Positions 62,926-64,000 of a stretch of DNA of 64,000 bases are shown here, one piece after another. Source of the DNA: Bacillus paramycoides (GTDB taxonomy: Bacteria; Bacillota; Bacilli; Bacillales; Bacillaceae_G); the NCBI RefSeq assembly GCF_001884235.1, contig NZ_MAOI01000020.1, positions 84,761 to 148,760 of the forward strand. Direction: 5' to 3'. The position numbers and the translations under genes are program-made. The notes under the pieces were generated by a model. It saw nothing but the letters and a program-made list of their open reading frames with translations. It was not told the origin of the DNA and did not search any database. The number at the start of each line of letters is the position of its first letter. Within the stretch, counting starts at the first letter, position 1.

Positions 62926-63321
62926 TTAGCCAGTTTCCTTTTCATATTTAGTTTTCAAATCAATCAATGCCTTTATCCAAAGCATGCTAATTATTATAAA
63001 AGATGAGACACACCAAAAACAAATAGCTTCAATTTTTACAATAGAAACTAACATTAAATATATAGAAAATAAAAAACCTATGGTAGTTATTATAAGTTCT
63101 GTGTAAAAGTATATTGTCTCTCTTTTATAAAACACATAAAGATTAATTAATATTAAATACCCCAAAATACCTATAAGCGAAATAGGAAAAATACCAATAC
63201 GCGCATATTCACTATTCGCTACAATATCACATCCTTTAGTTGGACAATATGATACATGCCCTTTACTGAAGTATAAATACAACGAAATTAACAATCCTAC
63301 AAAAGCTAGTATTTTTTTCAC
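62926..63321 (-). CDS. VKOR-family thiol oxidoreductase
   Basis: 131 residues from GTG 63321 (GAGG five bases upstream). Four membrane helices. Loop cysteines C..CDIVANSEYARIGIFPISLIGILGYL (about 26-55) with the conserved Ser, and the quinone-side CxxC in EAICFWC near the third helix: the full set of VKOR cysteines. Regenerates disulfides outside the membrane using quinone. No fused thioredoxin domain. Sitting beside cysteine-containing precursor peptides, it may form their disulfides. Confidence 0.8.
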   Translation of the reverse strand: MKKILAFVGLLISLYLYFSKGHVSYCPTKGCDIVANSEYARIGIFPISLIGILGYLILINLYVFYKRETIYFYTELIITTIGFLFSIYLMLVSIVKIEAICFWCVSSFIIISMLWIKALIDLKTKYEKETG

Positions 63322-63427
63322 ATTAACCTCACTATGATAGTAGCCAATCCAAAAGACATGAATCAACTAAATTTATTACGCCTTTTATAAATATAATAAT
63401 TTTCATTATCCTTCTTAACTATGATGT

Positions 63428-63535
63428 TCAGAATTCCTTATCAACGCCTCCTATTTCCCACCCTCCATGGACCCATTCTTCACTGTCTTGGATGCAATCT
63501 ACGGTATTGCCAAACTCAATAATTATAGGACTCAT
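63428..63535 (-). CDS. Second precursor-peptide-like gene (RiPP paralogue)
   Basis: 35 residues from ATG 63535 (AGAGGAAAAAT upstream). Leader SPIIIEFGNTVDCIQ matches SPTIIEFGKAVDTIQ of the peptide at 63775-63969 in 11 of 15 positions, while the rest, DSEEWVHGGWEIGGVDKEF, has diverged and lacks the long cysteine-rich tail. The N-terminal KTY of the leader is missing. Either an evolving second precursor or a decaying copy. Confidence 0.55.
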   Translation of the reverse strand: MSPIIIEFGNTVDCIQDSEEWVHGGWEIGGVDKEF

Positions 63536-63595
63536 ATTTTTCCTCTTTCTTCTAATATTATTAAGGTCAAGTACTCCCTATTATCACCTCTAGGT

Positions 63596-63712
63596 TCATC
63601 TACATACTATCCTTAAATTATGAAATATAAAGGTTCCTGTACTCCACTTTTCACAATCTTTAATAACACTTAATTCTTTATCAAATTCTAAACTAATAAA
63701 CTTCTTATACAT
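63596..63712 (-). CDS. Short ORF between the two precursor genes
   Basis: ATG 63712 with AAGGATAAA upstream gives 38 residues, MYKKFISLEFDKELSVIKD then CEKWSTGTFIFHNLRIVCR. Two cysteines. It shows no clear leader similarity to the neighbours. Could be a third small peptide, the stump of a maturation gene, or chance. Confidence 0.3.
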   Translation of the reverse strand: MYKKFISLEFDKELSVIKDCEKWSTGTFIFHNLRIVCR

Positions 63713-63735
63713 TTTATCCTTAACCTATAAAGAAA

Positions 63736-63771
63736 GGATGATTCATCAGTCTATGAATCATCCATTTTTTT
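63736..63771. terminator. Terminator downstream of the precursor gene
   Basis: GGATGATTCAT / ATGAATCATCC, six-base loop, T run on the plus strand and T-rich tail on the minus strand. It directly follows the precursor stop, a common way to raise precursor over enzyme expression. Confidence 0.7.
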
Positions 63772-63774
63772 ATC

Positions 63775-63969
63775 CTATGGCTCGCAGCGGTCTGCTCTCA
63801 TAGTCGTACAAATACAATGCTTTTTCGTACCATCTTCATTAGTTACCAATCTGTACTGTCTATCAGAATCATCGAAGGTCCAACTTTCTGATCCCCATCC
63901 TCCACAGCCTTGGATGGTATCTACCGCTTTACCAAACTCAATAATTGTAGGACTCATATACGTTTTCAT
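63775..63969 (-). CDS. Putative RiPP precursor peptide (lasso-like leader, cysteine-rich tail)
   Basis: 64 residues from ATG 63969 (AAGGGGAAAATTTA upstream). Leader MKTYMSPTIIEFGKAVDTIQ fits the YxxPxIxxxG pattern bound by RRE domains in lasso peptide pathways, though Thr is at -3 rather than -2 to the next Gly. The following GCGGWGSE would allow a Gly1-Glu8 macrolactam. The tail of about 35 residues ends HCICTTMRADRCEP with three cysteines. Modification enzymes are not in the window to the left; they would have to lie beyond 64000. RiPP class is inference. Confidence 0.5.
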   Translation of the reverse strand: MKTYMSPTIIEFGKAVDTIQGCGGWGSESWTFDDSDRQYRLVTNEDGTKKHCICTTMRADRCEP

Positions 63970-64000
63970 TAAATTTTCCCCTTTCCTTCTCACATAATTA

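Overview
The window is a chromosomal stretch of a Bacillus cereus group organism (cereus/thuringiensis/anthracis lineage). The evidence is AT-rich Bacillus coding style with strong AGGAGG ribosome sites, gene order shared with the B. subtilis yhg/yha region (pbpF, hmoB, ecsABC, hit, yhaH, hpr, yhaI, prsA, yhaL, yhaM, yhaN, yhaO, yhzD), plus group-typical items: an InhA-type M6 metalloprotease, an S-layer-homology protein, Rap/Phr cassettes, bcr-type intergenic repeats and an IS6/IS240-type insertion sequence.

Layout. 1-9.3 kb: 5' part of a class A PBP gene, hmoB, two copies of a ydbS-ydbT-like operon bracketing small membrane-protein genes (one frameshifted), a TetR regulator and small lipoprotein/sporulation peptides. 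9.3-19.2 kb: ecsABC, hit, hpr (scoC), yhaI, prsA behind a structured leader, a probable antisense-oriented small RNA, and helD. 19.9-22.7 kb: an ECF sigma / PadR / SEDS (FtsW-RodA-like) module with an ECF-type promoter, and a small basic membrane protein. 22.8-27.8 kb: the glycerol regulon glpP, glpFK, glpD with terminator-type leaders that suit GlpP antitermination. 27.9-34.4 kb: a bicupin oxalate decarboxylase homologue, yhaL, an alpha/beta hydrolase with twin palindromes upstream, a Rap-type TPR regulator with a repeat-containing propeptide, and two ring-cleaving dioxygenases. 34.7-40.9 kb: yhaM, yhaN, yhaO, a bcr1-like repeat, yhzD. 41-53 kb: a medium-chain reductase, a FadR-type regulator with MOSC and MFS genes, a UPF0145 protein, SLH-transglutaminase protein, VanW and InhA. 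53.3-57.3 kb: an orphan Phr-like peptide behind a rap remnant, then a dihydroxyacetone kinase (DhaK-DhaL fusion) with DhaS and DhaQ regulators and a DhaS-like operator. 57.4-64 kb: an AT-rich accessory island with an IS6 element, a MacB-type ABC exporter, decayed IS3 and possible TnpB sequence, a VKOR-family thiol oxidoreductase and two paralogous precursor-peptide genes that look like RiPP (possibly lasso-type) precursors.

The glycerol and dihydroxyacetone genes together make triose phosphate: GlpF imports glycerol, GlpK and GlpD convert it to DHAP, and DhaKL phosphorylates dihydroxyacetone. Hpr, the Rap/Phr cassettes, PrsA, Ecs and InhA sit in the network controlling secretion and late growth.

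The most novel items are the precursor-peptide/VKOR/ABC locus at the right edge, the tandem-repeat propeptide fused behind rap, the orphan Phr behind a rap stump, the four-copy hairpin+GGGGTGTC motif between ecsA and hit, and candidate RNAs around prsA. No search or folding program was run; all family calls come from reading motifs.
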